A stretch of 64,000 nucleotides of DNA from Mesorhizobium sp. Root552. GTDB lineage: Bacteria > Pseudomonadota > Alphaproteobacteria > Rhizobiales > Rhizobiaceae. Positions within the stretch are counted from its first letter, which is position 1; the number at the start of each line of letters is the position of its first letter. Location: positions 27,469 to 91,468 of the forward strand of contig NZ_LMFV01000012.1 of NCBI RefSeq assembly GCF_001427285.1, given 5' to 3'. Position numbers and translations under genes: made by a program. The notes under the pieces were generated by a model. The model was not told the DNA's origin. It did no database searches and worked only from the letters and a program-made list of their open reading frames with translations. Shown piece by piece: positions 44,254 through 53,178 of this stretch.

Positions 44254-44306
44254 CAGCCTGCGGTCCCTGCGCCATCGATGAGAAGTGGCACAGGGACCGC
44301 AGGCTG
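44254..44306 (+). other. long perfect hairpin in the ridA leader
   Basis: A 16-base arm (CAGCCTGCGGTCCCTG at 44254-44269) pairs exactly with 44291-44306. Inside, GCCA/TGGC adds four more pairs. It ends 25 bases before the RidA ATG with no T-run. It could be a leader structure controlling translation or a transcript stabiliser. The outer sequence ATGCAGCCTGC recurs near 54324. Confidence 0.55.
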
Positions 44307-44331
44307 TAGCCTGACCCGATGGAGACCAAAG

Positions 44332-44748
44332 ATGGCGCATATCCGTATCCGCAAGTTCAACACCAAGGACACCTATCCCGAGCAGAAGCTCGACAACGAT
44401 CTGTGCCAGGCGGTGGTGACGCAGGGTGGCAGGACCATCTATCTGCGCGGCCAGTGCCCGCAGGATCTCGACACGGCCAAGGATATCGGCAGCCACGACC
44501 CAGTGGAGCAGACCCACAAGGTGATGCAGAACATCAAGCAGCTCATCGAGGAATGCGGTGGCAAGATGGAGCATCTGGTCAAGGTGGTGGTATACATCAC
44601 CGACGTGCGCCATCGCGAGGCCGTCTACCGGACCATGGGCGAATACATCAAGGGCGTGCATCCGGTTTCGACCGGCCTCGTCGTGAGTGCGCTCGCCCGC
44701 CCGAGCTGGCTGGTCGAGATCGACGGAACCGCGGTTATCCCGGACTGA
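44332..44748 (+). CDS. RidA (YjgF/YER057c/UK114) family protein
   Basis: 138 residues from the ATG at 44332. The longer frame from 44251 would run through the hairpin. Family features include AVVTQGGRTIYLRGQCP, QTHKVMQNIKQLIEECGG, HLVKVVVYITDVRHREAVY and PSWLVEIDGTAV. RidA hydrolyses reactive enamines or imines released by flavin and PLP enzymes. The Arg used by classical RidA lies one position earlier here (ARPSWLVEI), suggesting another Rid subgroup. It is the first gene of a run with DUF1028 and an aldehyde dehydrogenase. Confidence 0.88.
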   Translation: MAHIRIRKFNTKDTYPEQKLDNDLCQAVVTQGGRTIYLRGQCPQDLDTAKDIGSHDPVEQTHKVMQNIKQLIEECGGKMEHLVKVVVYITDVRHREAVYRTMGEYIKGVHPVSTGLVVSALARPSWLVEIDGTAVIPD

Positions 44749-44753
44749 GTGCA

Positions 44754-45428
44754 ATGACCTTTTCCATCGTCGCGCGCTGCGCGAAAACGGGCATGTTCGG
44801 CGTTGCGGTGTCGTCTTCCTCGCCGGCGGTTGCGGCGCGCTGCGCCTATGCGCAGGCCGGTGTCGGCGCGATCGCCAGCCAGAACGTGACCGATCCGACG
44901 CTCGGCACGCGTGGACTGGAGCTGATGGCACGCGGCGCAACGGCAGCCGAGGCGGTCGCCATCCTGAAGCGGACCGGGGCCTACCCTGAATACAGGCAGG
45001 TGCTTGCCGTCGACGCCAAGGGCATCAGCGCCATCCATTCCGGCCCCAAGGCACTCGGTACATGGGCCGAAGCGAGGGCGGAGAACGTCGCCTGCGGCGG
45101 CAATCTGCTCGCCAATGACGGCGTTCCGCAAGCGATGGTCGATGCCTTCCTGTCGTCCGAAGGCCATCTCGGCGACCGTATCATCGCCACCATGCGGGCG
45201 GCGCTCAAGGCCGGTGGTGAAGCCGGACCTGTGCGGTCGGCGGGGATGAAGCTGGTGCGCGAGGTGGCGTGGCCGGTGGCGGATCTGCGTTGCGACTGGA
45301 CGGAGGATTGCCCGATCGAGCATCTGGCCTCGGTCTGGGAAATCTACAAGCCCCAGCTCGACGCCTATGTGACGCGCGCACTCAACCCGACCGATGCGCC
45401 GAGCTACGGCGTGCCGGGCGACGAATAG
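44754..45428 (+). CDS. DUF1028 family protein
   Basis: 224 residues, starting at ATG 44754, 6 bases after ridA. It matches DUF1028 (PF06267): MTFSIVARCAKTGMFGVAVSSSSPAVA, AQAGVGAIASQNVTDPTLG and ELMARGATAAEAV. The fold is thought to be Ntn-hydrolase-like, suggesting an amide-cleaving role, but I know of no proven function. Neighbouring RidA genes are often found beside it. It is followed by the aldehyde dehydrogenase gene after 18 bases. Confidence 0.85.
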   Translation: MTFSIVARCAKTGMFGVAVSSSSPAVAARCAYAQAGVGAIASQNVTDPTLGTRGLELMARGATAAEAVAILKRTGAYPEYRQVLAVDAKGISAIHSGPKALGTWAEARAENVACGGNLLANDGVPQAMVDAFLSSEGHLGDRIIATMRAALKAGGEAGPVRSAGMKLVREVAWPVADLRCDWTEDCPIEHLASVWEIYKPQLDAYVTRALNPTDAPSYGVPGDE

Positions 45429-45446
45429 AAAACGAAGCAGGAGCCG

Positions 45447-46940
45447 ATGATGAGCGAACTCAGCCACAAGGACTGGATCGGCAAGGCATCGGCGATCCGC
45501 TTTCGCGACAAGGCGTTCATCGACGGCAAGGCGGTGCCTGCGCGCTCCGGCCGGACCTTTGCCAGCATCAATCCCGCGACCGGCGAGACGCTGGCGCAAG
45601 TGGCTTCGGGTGGCGAAGAGGATATCGACCTTGCGGTAGCGGCTGCGCGGCGCAGCTTCGAAGCCGGCGTATGGTCCCGCACCAGCCCCGGGCACCGCAA
45701 GGAGGTACTGTTGCGGCTGGCCGGCCTGCTGCGTGAAAACCTGCACGAGCTTGCGCTTCTGGAATCGCTCGACATGGGCAAGCTCGTCAACGACGCCGTC
45801 ACCATCGACGTGCCTGGCTCGGCGGCGATCTTCCAGTGGTATGCGGAGGCGATCGACAAGATTTACGACGAGGTCGCGCCGACGGGAGAAGGCGACCTCG
45901 TTTTGGTGCGGCGCGAGCCGCTTGGCGTCATCGGCGCGGTGGTGCCTTGGAACTTCCCGCTCGACATGGCGACATGGAAATGCGCGCCGGCGCTGGCGGC
46001 AGGCAATTCGGTGGTGTTGAAGCCGGCGGAACAGTCTCCGTTCTCGGCGCTGCGGCTGGCTGAACTGGCGATGGAGGCCGGGCTGCCGGCGGGCGTGCTC
46101 AACGTGGTTCCGGGTCTCGGCGAAACGGCAGGGCAGGCGCTCGGCCGCCATATGGACGTGGATTGCCTCGCCTTCACCGGCTCGACCGCCGTCGGCAAGA
46201 TGTTCCTGCAGTATTCCGGCCAGTCGAACATGAAGCAGGTGTGGCTGGAGACGGGCGGCAAGAGCCCGAACCTCGTCTTTGCCGATTGTTCCAACCTCGA
46301 TGCCGCAGCCGACATGGCGGCGTTCGGCATCTTCTTCAATCAAGGCGAGGTGTGCTCGGCCAATTCGCGGCTTCTGGTGCAGCGCGAGATCAAGGATGCG
46401 CTGGTGGAAAAACTTGCCGAGCGCGCCGCCGCCACCCAACCCGGCGATCCGCTCGACCCGGCCTCGAAAATGGGCGCCATGGTCGATGCGAACCATGCCG
46501 CCAACGTCATGCGCTTCATTGAGGCGGGCAAGAAATCGGCGCGCCTGGTGACGGGCGGCGGTCAGGTCAGCGTCAATGGGCGCGGCAGCTTCGTCCAGCC
46601 GACGATCTTCGACAATGTCGGACACGGCGATCCGCTGGCGCGCGACGAGATCTTCGGCCCGGTGCTTTCGGTCATCGCCTTCGATGACGAGGACCAGGCG
46701 GTGCGCATGGCCAATGACAGCATCTACGGGCTGGCAGCGTCGCTATGGACCGACAGCCTGTCGCGCGCGCACCGTATCGCCGGCCGGCTGCGTGCCGGAA
46801 CGGTTTCCGTCAACACCGTCGATGCGCTGAGCCCGATGACGCCGTTTGGCGGCTTCAAGCAGTCCGGCTTCGGCCGCGACCTGTCGCTGCATTCATTCGA
46901 CAAGTATACGGCGCTCAAAACGACCTGGATCAAATACTGA
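45447..46940 (+). CDS. aldehyde dehydrogenase, PuuC-like
   Basis: The protein is an NAD(P)-dependent aldehyde dehydrogenase of 497 residues. VVPWNFPLDMATWK, GSTAVGK, the active-site Glu in LETGGKSPN and the catalytic Cys in FFNQGEVCSANSR are present. The C-terminal PFGGFKQSGFGRDLSLHSFDKYT and an extended N-terminus (KDWIGKASAIRFRDKAFIDG) recall PuuC, which oxidises gamma-glutamyl-aminobutyraldehyde. It should oxidise an aminoaldehyde from amine breakdown to the acid. It is third in the operon with RidA and DUF1028. ATG 45450 is an alternative start. Confidence 0.9.
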   Translation: MMSELSHKDWIGKASAIRFRDKAFIDGKAVPARSGRTFASINPATGETLAQVASGGEEDIDLAVAAARRSFEAGVWSRTSPGHRKEVLLRLAGLLRENLHELALLESLDMGKLVNDAVTIDVPGSAAIFQWYAEAIDKIYDEVAPTGEGDLVLVRREPLGVIGAVVPWNFPLDMATWKCAPALAAGNSVVLKPAEQSPFSALRLAELAMEAGLPAGVLNVVPGLGETAGQALGRHMDVDCLAFTGSTAVGKMFLQYSGQSNMKQVWLETGGKSPNLVFADCSNLDAAADMAAFGIFFNQGEVCSANSRLLVQREIKDALVEKLAERAAATQPGDPLDPASKMGAMVDANHAANVMRFIEAGKKSARLVTGGGQVSVNGRGSFVQPTIFDNVGHGDPLARDEIFGPVLSVIAFDDEDQAVRMANDSIYGLAASLWTDSLSRAHRIAGRLRAGTVSVNTVDALSPMTPFGGFKQSGFGRDLSLHSFDKYTALKTTWIKY

Positions 46941-46990
46941 GAGGCGGCGGAGACTTGATCCAGACATTCAAACGGGCAACATAGCTGCCC

Positions 46991-47923
46991 ATGCCGCTAC
47001 GCTTCACGCTCAGACAGCTGGAATATTTCGTTGCCGTGGGTGAAGCCGGCTCGATTGCCAAGGCCGCCGAGCAGGTCAACGTGTCGCCGCCGTCGATTTC
47101 GGCCTCGATCGCGCAACTGGAAGCAGAGTTCGGCGTCCAGCTTTTCGTACGCAAGCATTCGCACGGACTGTCGCTTACCGCCGGCGGCCGGGTGTTCCTC
47201 AAGGAAGCGGCGCGGCTGCTCGCCAATGCCGACGCTTTGCACGATATTGCCGGCGATATCGCGGAAAAGGTACGCGGCCCGCTGGCGATCGGCTGCCTTT
47301 TGACGTTCGCGCAGATCGTGCTGCCGTCGCTGCGCCGGAAATTCGAGACGACCTATCCGGACGTGCGGGTGAGGCAATTCGAGCGCAACCAGGGCCAGTT
47401 GCTGGAGATGCTGCAGCGGGGCGAAATCGATGTTGCGTTGACCTACGATCTCGAACTCTCGCGGGACTTCGCCTTCGAGCCGCTGATGCTGGTTCCGGCC
47501 TATGTGATGCTGCCGCAGGACCACAAGTTTGCCGGCAAAGCAGCGATAACGCCGGAGGAACTGGTCGACGAGCCGATGGTGCTTCTGGACCTGCCTTTCA
47601 GCCGGGAATATTTCCTGTCGGCGTTCCACCAGCGCGGCATCCGGCCCAATATTGCCGAGCGCACGGGCGACATCGCCGTGATGCGCACGATGGTGGCGAA
47701 CGGGTTCGGCTATGGCATCGCCAATATGCGCCCGCTCAACACGCTGGCGCCTGACGGCAAGCCGATGGCGTTTCTGCCACTCGCGGGCGATCTGCGGCCA
47801 CTGACCCTTGGTATCGCGCTGCCTCACGCCGAACACCGGACACAAACGGTGCAGGCCTTCATCGAGCATTGCCGGCGCTTCGTCGTCGAACAGGGCGTGT
47901 TCGGTACCGAGCGCCTGGCTTAA
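46991..47923 (+). CDS. LysR-family transcriptional regulator
   Basis: 310 residues with the N-terminal winged HTH (LRQLEYFVAVGEAGSIAKAAEQVNVSPPSISASI) and a LysR substrate-binding domain. That domain has GCLLTFAQIVLPSLRRKFE, LQRGEIDVALTYDLEL and RTMVANGFGYGIANMRP. It is the only regulator in 42840-62120. The recurring TTAGG-N5-CCTAA boxes contain a T-N11-A core as expected for this family, so it is their likely reader. Its stop lies inside a tandem duplication shared with the end of the converging deacetylase gene. Confidence 0.9.
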   Translation: MPLRFTLRQLEYFVAVGEAGSIAKAAEQVNVSPPSISASIAQLEAEFGVQLFVRKHSHGLSLTAGGRVFLKEAARLLANADALHDIAGDIAEKVRGPLAIGCLLTFAQIVLPSLRRKFETTYPDVRVRQFERNQGQLLEMLQRGEIDVALTYDLELSRDFAFEPLMLVPAYVMLPQDHKFAGKAAITPEELVDEPMVLLDLPFSREYFLSAFHQRGIRPNIAERTGDIAVMRTMVANGFGYGIANMRPLNTLAPDGKPMAFLPLAGDLRPLTLGIALPHAEHRTQTVQAFIEHCRRFVVEQGVFGTERLA

Positions 47924-47960
47924 GCTTACATCTCCAGCGGTAGCTTACATCTCCAGCGGT
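47923..47960. repeat. 19-base tandem duplication at a convergent gene junction
   Basis: AGCTTACATCTCCAGCGGT occurs twice without a gap, at 47923-47941 and 47942-47960. Each copy holds the last codons and stop of the leftward deacetylase (Leu-Glu-Met-stop). The second copy is the one in frame with the gene. It is a recent slippage-type duplication. Confidence 0.85.
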
Positions 47961-49111
47961 GCAGCCTCGGTCAGCCGTTGCAGCAGCTTTGCCAGCATGT
48001 CGTCGCAGCGGTGAAGCTGCTCGATGCTGACGAATTCGTCCGGCTTGTGGCCCTGCGCCATCGAACCCGGGCCGCACACCACGGTCGGCGTCCCGACATC
48101 GCGGCTGAAAAGCCCGCCTTCAGTGCCGAAGGCGACCTTGATGGTGCCGTTGGCGCCGGTCAACGACTTGACGAAAGCGACGGCCTGCGAGGCGGCCGGC
48201 GTATCGAGGCCGGGATAGGTGTTGAAAACCTCGATATCGATCGCGGCTTCGGGCGCGATTGACGATGCCGCGGCTGCGATGCGGGCTGCTTCGGCGCGCA
48301 ATCCGTCCAGTATATGCTCGGGATTGTCGGCTGCGACGTTGCGGATCTCGAAGTCGATCTGGCAGAGGTTGGGCACGATGTTGAGTGCAACGCCGGCATT
48401 CATCTTGCCGACGTGGACGGTGGTGTAGGGGATGTCGTAGTCGCCGTCGCGTGCGCCCTCGGTGGCAAGCCTGTCCTGTTCGCGGCGCAGGGCTGAAACA
48501 AAATCGCAGCCGAGATGGATGGCATTAAGCGCCAGTGGGGCCAGCGCCGAATGGCCTTCGCGACCTTTGCAGAAGGCGCGTGCGCCGATCTTGCCCTTGT
48601 GCCCGGTCGCCACCTGCATGCTGGTCGGCTCGCCGACGATGCACAGAAGCGGTTTTTGCGGCGCGCCTTGCAGCATCTCGACGAGGCTGCGGACGCCGAT
48701 GCAGCCGATTTCCTCGTCGTAGGAGATGGCGAGATGAAGCGGCGTGCGCAATTGCATCGTCGATGCCTTGATGCAGGCGGCAAGGGCCGACGCGATGAAG
48801 CCCTTCATGTCGGCTGCGCCGCGGCCATAAAGCCTGCCGTCACGCTCGGTCATGGCAAAGGGCGGCAAAGTCCAGTCCTGCCCGTCGATCGGCACGACAT
48901 CGGAATGGCCGGACAGCATGACGCCCGGACGGTCGGCGGGACCGACGGTGGCATAGAGGTTCGCCTTATGGCCGTCCTCGCTGTGGATAATGGTGGAGGC
49001 TATGCCGTGCCGGCCGAGCAGATCGGTGACGAAGCCGATCAGGTCGAGATTGGAGTCACGGCTTACGGTTGCGAAACCGAGCAGTTTTTCCAGGATCGGG
49101 ATAGTGTCCAT
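47945..49111 (-). CDS. M20 family deacetylase (ArgE/acetylornithine deacetylase-like)
   Basis: 388 residues with the M20A pattern. The metal-binding His-Asp is in LSGHSDVVPIDGQDW, RLYGRGAADMKGF bears the bridging Asp, DEEIGCIG the catalytic Glu pair, and the last His is in GSMAQGHKPDEFV. The family cleaves N-acyl groups from amino acids. With an amine importer and amine dehydrogenases around it, a catabolic N-acyl amine or amino acid is more likely than arginine synthesis. It diverges from the flavoprotein gene at 49378 across a LysR-type box. Confidence 0.85.
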   Translation of the reverse strand: MDTIPILEKLLGFATVSRDSNLDLIGFVTDLLGRHGIASTIIHSEDGHKANLYATVGPADRPGVMLSGHSDVVPIDGQDWTLPPFAMTERDGRLYGRGAADMKGFIASALAACIKASTMQLRTPLHLAISYDEEIGCIGVRSLVEMLQGAPQKPLLCIVGEPTSMQVATGHKGKIGARAFCKGREGHSALAPLALNAIHLGCDFVSALRREQDRLATEGARDGDYDIPYTTVHVGKMNAGVALNIVPNLCQIDFEIRNVAADNPEHILDGLRAEAARIAAAASSIAPEAAIDIEVFNTYPGLDTPAASQAVAFVKSLTGANGTIKVAFGTEGGLFSRDVGTPTVVCGPGSMAQGHKPDEFVSIEQLHRCDDMLAKLLQRLTEAAPLEM

Positions 49112-49222
49112 TGCAAGTCTGCCTCATTGTGTTGGCGCTTGATAACACCCTACGTCCGTTGAGTAGAAGTCGCATTTGGCTCAGCCCTGCATAGGCGGTT
49201 GCGACCTTGTGCTGACGGCCGG

Positions 49223-49237
49223 TTAGGCGGCTCCTAA
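49223..49237. promoter_or_regulatory. LysR-type box, site B, between the deacetylase and flavoprotein genes
   Basis: TTAGG-CGGCT-CCTAA inside CCGGTTAGG-N5-CCTAATCGG, the best of the three palindromes. It lies 140 bases upstream of the flavoprotein start, nearly the same distance as site A from ridA, and 111 bases upstream of the leftward deacetylase start. Confidence 0.6.
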
Positions 49238-49377
49238 TCGGTGGAGAAGAAATCAGTAATTTTCCGTCGGATGCTTCGTCTTAAGACTAGCAGGACGGCA
49301 CCAACCCAATGGCTGAGGCCAGACCGCATGCGCGCCCATGAGGCACTTCGGGCCGCGGTCGCAGGAAGGGGACTTGA

Positions 49378-51447
49378 ATGCGCGATCCACGCTACGACAT
49401 CCTGTTCGAGCCGATGAAGATCGGCCCGGTAACGGCGAAGAACCGCTTCTACCAGGTTCCGCATTGCAATGGCGGCGGCTATCGCGATCCTTCGGCAGCC
49501 GCCGAGATGCGGCGTACCAAGTCCGAAGGCGGCTGGGGCGTCATCTTCACCGAGCAGACCGAGATGCACCACACCTCGGAGATCACGCCGTTCATCGAAT
49601 TGAGGCTATGGGACGACGCCGACATTCCGGCACTGGCCAAGATGGCCAAGGCGATGCATCAGCACGGCGCGCTGGCCGGTATCCAGCTTGCCTATTCCGG
49701 CATCAACGGTCCGAACCTCTATACCAAGGAAGTTCCGCGCGGCCCGTCGGCGCTGCCAATCCGCACCTTTACCAACGATCCGGTGCAGGCGCGCGCGATG
49801 GACAAGGAGGACATACGCGACCTGCGCCGCTGGCACCGCAATGCCTTCAAGCGCGCCAGGCAGGCGGGCTTCGACCTTGTCTGCCTCTACGGTGCGCACG
49901 GCTTCGGCATCATCCAGCATTTCCTTTCGACTGCCACCAACCAGCGCACCGACGAATATGGCGGCTCGCTAGAGAACCGCTCGCGGCTGATGCGCGAACT
50001 GATCGAGGAAGGGCGCGATGCCATCGGCGACACTTGCGGGCTGACGCTGCGCCTTTCGCTGGACGAGATGATCGGCGAACTCGGCTTCGCCAATTCCGAA
50101 GTGCGCGACATGATCGAGATGCATGCCGACCTGCCCGATCTGTGGGACCTGGCGCATGGGGCGTGGGAGGATTGCTCGGGTCCGTCCCGCTTCAAGGAGG
50201 AAGCGGCGCAGGAAAGCCTCGTCTCCGGCATCAAGAAGCTGACCTCGAAGCCGGTGGTCGGCGTCGGCCGTTTCACTTCACCCGACGTAATGGTGAAGAT
50301 GATCAAGTCCGGTACGCTCGATTTCATCGGCTGCGCGCGGCCTTCGATCGCCGATCCGTTCCTGCCGAAGAAAGTCGAGGAAGGCCGTATCGAGGATATT
50401 CGCGAATGCATCGGCTGCAACATCTGCATCACCGGCGACATGACCATGTCTATCTCGCGCTGCACTCAGAACCCGACCTTCATGGAGGAGTGGCGCAAGG
50501 GCTGGCACCCGGAGCGGATGCAGGCGAAGGGCGAAAGCGAGAGCGTGCTGATCGTCGGTGCGGGACCGGCCGGACTGGAAGCGGCGCGTGCGCTCGGCGT
50601 GCGCGGCTACCAGGTGGCGATTGCCGAAGCCGGCACCGAGCTTGGCGGGCGCGTGGCGCGCGAATGCCGCCTGCCGGGGCTCTCCGCCTGGGGACGGGTG
50701 CGCGACTATCGCCAGTACCAGATCAGCCAGATGCCGAATGTCGAAGTCTATTTCGACAGCCGGCTATCGGCGGACGATATCCTCGCCTTCGGCTTCGAGA
50801 ACGTGGCAATCGCCACCGGTGCAACCTGGCGGCGTGATGGGGTAGCCCGCGCGCATGTCGTGCCGATGCAGATGGATCAGGCGATGCCGGTCTATACGCC
50901 GGACGATTTGATGGCGGGCAAGGTGCCGACCGGCAACGTCGTGCTGTTCGATGACGACCACTACTACATGGGCGGCGTGCTGGCTGAACTGATGGCGCGG
51001 CAGGGCGTAAAGGTGACGCTGGTGACGGCGTCGGCCTATGTGTCGGACTGGACGCGCAACACGCTGGAGCAGGGCGCGATCCATCGCCGCCTTGCCGAAC
51101 TCGGGGTCGAGATCGTGCTCAACCGCGCCGTCACCAGCATTCGCGCCGATGGCGTGGTGACGGCCTGCGCCTATACAGGTGCGGAGCAGGCGGTTGGCGC
51201 GGATGCGGTGGTGCTGGTCACCTCGCGCAGCCAGGACGACAGCGTGTGGCAGGAACTGAAGGCGCGCCGCGCCGAATGGGCCGACAACGGCATCCGCTCG
51301 ATCAAGGTGATCGGCGATGCGGAAGCGCCGGGACCGATCGCCTGGGCGACCTATGCCGGCCACCGCTTCGCGCGTGAACTCGACGAAGCCGATATCGGCG
51401 ATGCGCTGCCCTTCCGGCGCGAGGTTACCGCGCTCGCCGCCGAATGA
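49378..51447 (+). CDS. di/trimethylamine-dehydrogenase-like FMN, 4Fe-4S and FAD-type oxidoreductase
   Basis: 689 residues in the trimethylamine dehydrogenase layout. The N-terminal FMN barrel begins DILFEPMKIGPVTAKNRFYQVPHC and contains FDLVCLYGAHGFG. A 4Fe-4S motif follows (Cys 344, 347, 350 and 362), then a Rossmann part starting VLIVGAGPAGLEAARALG and a C-terminal NAD/ADP-binding half with VIGDAEAPGPIAWATYAGHRFAREL. The N-terminal third is close to dimethylamine dehydrogenase in pattern. Relatives demethylate or oxidise methylated amines such as dimethylglycine or stachydrine. The substrate here is inferred only as a secondary or tertiary amine. Confidence 0.88.
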   Translation: MRDPRYDILFEPMKIGPVTAKNRFYQVPHCNGGGYRDPSAAAEMRRTKSEGGWGVIFTEQTEMHHTSEITPFIELRLWDDADIPALAKMAKAMHQHGALAGIQLAYSGINGPNLYTKEVPRGPSALPIRTFTNDPVQARAMDKEDIRDLRRWHRNAFKRARQAGFDLVCLYGAHGFGIIQHFLSTATNQRTDEYGGSLENRSRLMRELIEEGRDAIGDTCGLTLRLSLDEMIGELGFANSEVRDMIEMHADLPDLWDLAHGAWEDCSGPSRFKEEAAQESLVSGIKKLTSKPVVGVGRFTSPDVMVKMIKSGTLDFIGCARPSIADPFLPKKVEEGRIEDIRECIGCNICITGDMTMSISRCTQNPTFMEEWRKGWHPERMQAKGESESVLIVGAGPAGLEAARALGVRGYQVAIAEAGTELGGRVARECRLPGLSAWGRVRDYRQYQISQMPNVEVYFDSRLSADDILAFGFENVAIATGATWRRDGVARAHVVPMQMDQAMPVYTPDDLMAGKVPTGNVVLFDDDHYYMGGVLAELMARQGVKVTLVTASAYVSDWTRNTLEQGAIHRRLAELGVEIVLNRAVTSIRADGVVTACAYTGAEQAVGADAVVLVTSRSQDDSVWQELKARRAEWADNGIRSIKVIGDAEAPGPIAWATYAGHRFARELDEADIGDALPFRREVTALAAE

Positions 51448-51463
51448 CAGCCTGAGCGACAAG

Positions 51464-51488
51464 GGCAAACCTGCCAGACAGGTTCGCC
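51464..51488. terminator. hairpin between the converging flavoprotein and GMC genes
   Basis: GGCAAACCTG pairs with CAGGTTCGCC at 9 of 10 positions around CCAGA. There is no T-run, so it is a weak bidirectional terminator candidate lying between two convergent stops. Confidence 0.35.
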
Positions 51489-51515
51489 ACTGCCCGTGCC
51501 AAGTCAGGCGGCTGG

Positions 51516-53117
51516 TCAGCCCTTGAGGATCATGTCGGCGGCGCGCTGGCCGATCATCATGGTCGGGGCGTTGGTGTTGCCGCTGATGAGCATCGGCATG
51601 ATCGAGGCATCGGCAACGCGCAGGCCCTCGAGGCCGCGTACTTTCAGCGTGGCCGGATCGACGACCGCCATCGTGTCGGTGCCCATCTTGCAGGTGCCGA
51701 CGGGGTGGTAGACGGTGAGCGCCTCGGCCTTCAGATAGGCGAGGATTTCGTCGTCGGTTCGCACGTTCTTGCCGGGCAGCATTTCCGCGCCGCGGATTTC
51801 ATCGAACTCGGAGGAGGCGAAAATCTGGCGGGCAATCTTGATACCTTCAACCAGCACCTTGGCATCGTGATCTTCGGAGAAGAAGCGGTGGTCGATGAGG
51901 ATGTTGCGATGCGCAGCATCTTTCGACAGCCGGATTTCACCGATGCTTTTCGGGCGCAACACGCAGGTGTGGATGGCGTAGCCGTGGCCATACTCGATCA
52001 GCCGGCCGCGATGGCTGCGGTAGCCGGGAACGAAGTGGAACTGGATGTCGGGCTGGCCGTCTGAATATTTCGTCCTGGCGAAGCCGCCCGCCTCGACGTA
52101 GTTGGTGGTGAGCATGCCTTTGCGGCGCGCAAAATACTGGAACGGTGCGGCGATCATGCTGGGTAGGTTCGGCAGCGAAAGGCCGAGCGTCTTCGTGCTG
52201 GACGAACGCACCGTGATCATGCCGTCGACGTGATCCTGCAGGTTCTTGCCGACACCTGGAAGATCGATGACGGGATCGATGCCGATTTCCTTCAACTCGG
52301 CGGCGGGGCCGATGCCGGAACTCATGAGGATCGCCGGCGAGTTGATGGCGCCTGCCGACAACACGATTTCGCGCGACGCGCCAAGCGTTTTCGTCGCGCC
52401 CTCATGGCGGACCCTGACGGCGGATGCGCGGCCTGCCGTCACGGCGAGGTCGATCACCTCGCAGTTGCTGAGCACGGTGAGATTGGGGCGGCCAAGCACC
52501 GGGCGGATGAAAGCGGTGTAGGCGCTGAACCGCTGCCCGCGATCCTGTGTGACATTGTAGATGCCGAGGCCGAACTGGCTTTCGGCGTTGAAATCGCTGT
52601 TGGCGGGGATGCCGGCATTGGCGCCCGCCTTGACGAACATCTTCGACAGGATGTTGGGGTCGCGGGGATTGTCGACCAGGAGTTCGCCGCCGGTGCCGTG
52701 GTAGCGCTGGTCCTGGCCGAGCTGGTTGCGTTCGAGCTTCCTGAACACCGGCAGGACGTCGTCGTACGACCAGCCGGTGCAGCCGAGCGTTGCCCATTGA
52801 TCGTAGTCGCGTGCGGAGCCGCGGATATAGACCATCGAATTGATCGAAGTCGAACCGCCCAGCGCCTTGCCGCGGTTTACCGGAATGCGGCGATTGTTGA
52901 GGTTGGGCTGGGGAACGCCGACATAGCAATAGTCGTAGGTCGGACTGCCGTAGAGCGAGAGGATGCCGGCCGGGACCCTGACGCGCACGCTGTCGTCGCT
53001 GCCGCCGCCTTCGACAAGGCATACCCTGACCGTCGGATCGGCGCTGAGACGATTGGCGACGACGCAGCCGGCTGAGCCGGCTCCGATGACGATATAGTCG
53101 AAGCTGTCTTGCGGCAT
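51516..53117 (-). CDS. GMC-family oxidoreductase (choline-dehydrogenase-like)
   Basis: 533 residues. The N-terminal FAD motif is YIVIGAGSAGCVVANRLS. The GMC signature regions are RGKALGGSTSINSMVYIRG and SAGAINSPAILMSSGIGPA, and the C-terminal active-site His is in VYHPVGTCKMG, followed by SGNTNAPTMMIGQRAADMI. It oxidises an alcohol to an aldehyde, which the PuuC-like dehydrogenase could take further. BetA proper is a choline enzyme, but no betaine gene lies beside it. It follows the polyamine-type binding-protein gene by about 60 bases on the same strand. Confidence 0.9.
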   Translation of the reverse strand: MPQDSFDYIVIGAGSAGCVVANRLSADPTVRVCLVEGGGSDDSVRVRVPAGILSLYGSPTYDYCYVGVPQPNLNNRRIPVNRGKALGGSTSINSMVYIRGSARDYDQWATLGCTGWSYDDVLPVFRKLERNQLGQDQRYHGTGGELLVDNPRDPNILSKMFVKAGANAGIPANSDFNAESQFGLGIYNVTQDRGQRFSAYTAFIRPVLGRPNLTVLSNCEVIDLAVTAGRASAVRVRHEGATKTLGASREIVLSAGAINSPAILMSSGIGPAAELKEIGIDPVIDLPGVGKNLQDHVDGMITVRSSSTKTLGLSLPNLPSMIAAPFQYFARRKGMLTTNYVEAGGFARTKYSDGQPDIQFHFVPGYRSHRGRLIEYGHGYAIHTCVLRPKSIGEIRLSKDAAHRNILIDHRFFSEDHDAKVLVEGIKIARQIFASSEFDEIRGAEMLPGKNVRTDDEILAYLKAEALTVYHPVGTCKMGTDTMAVVDPATLKVRGLEGLRVADASIMPMLISGNTNAPTMMIGQRAADMILKG

Positions 53118-53178
53118 GGTTGCTCTGCGGTGGGAGAAAGGGGCCGGGACGCGAACGCCCCGGCTGACAAGGTGGTTG

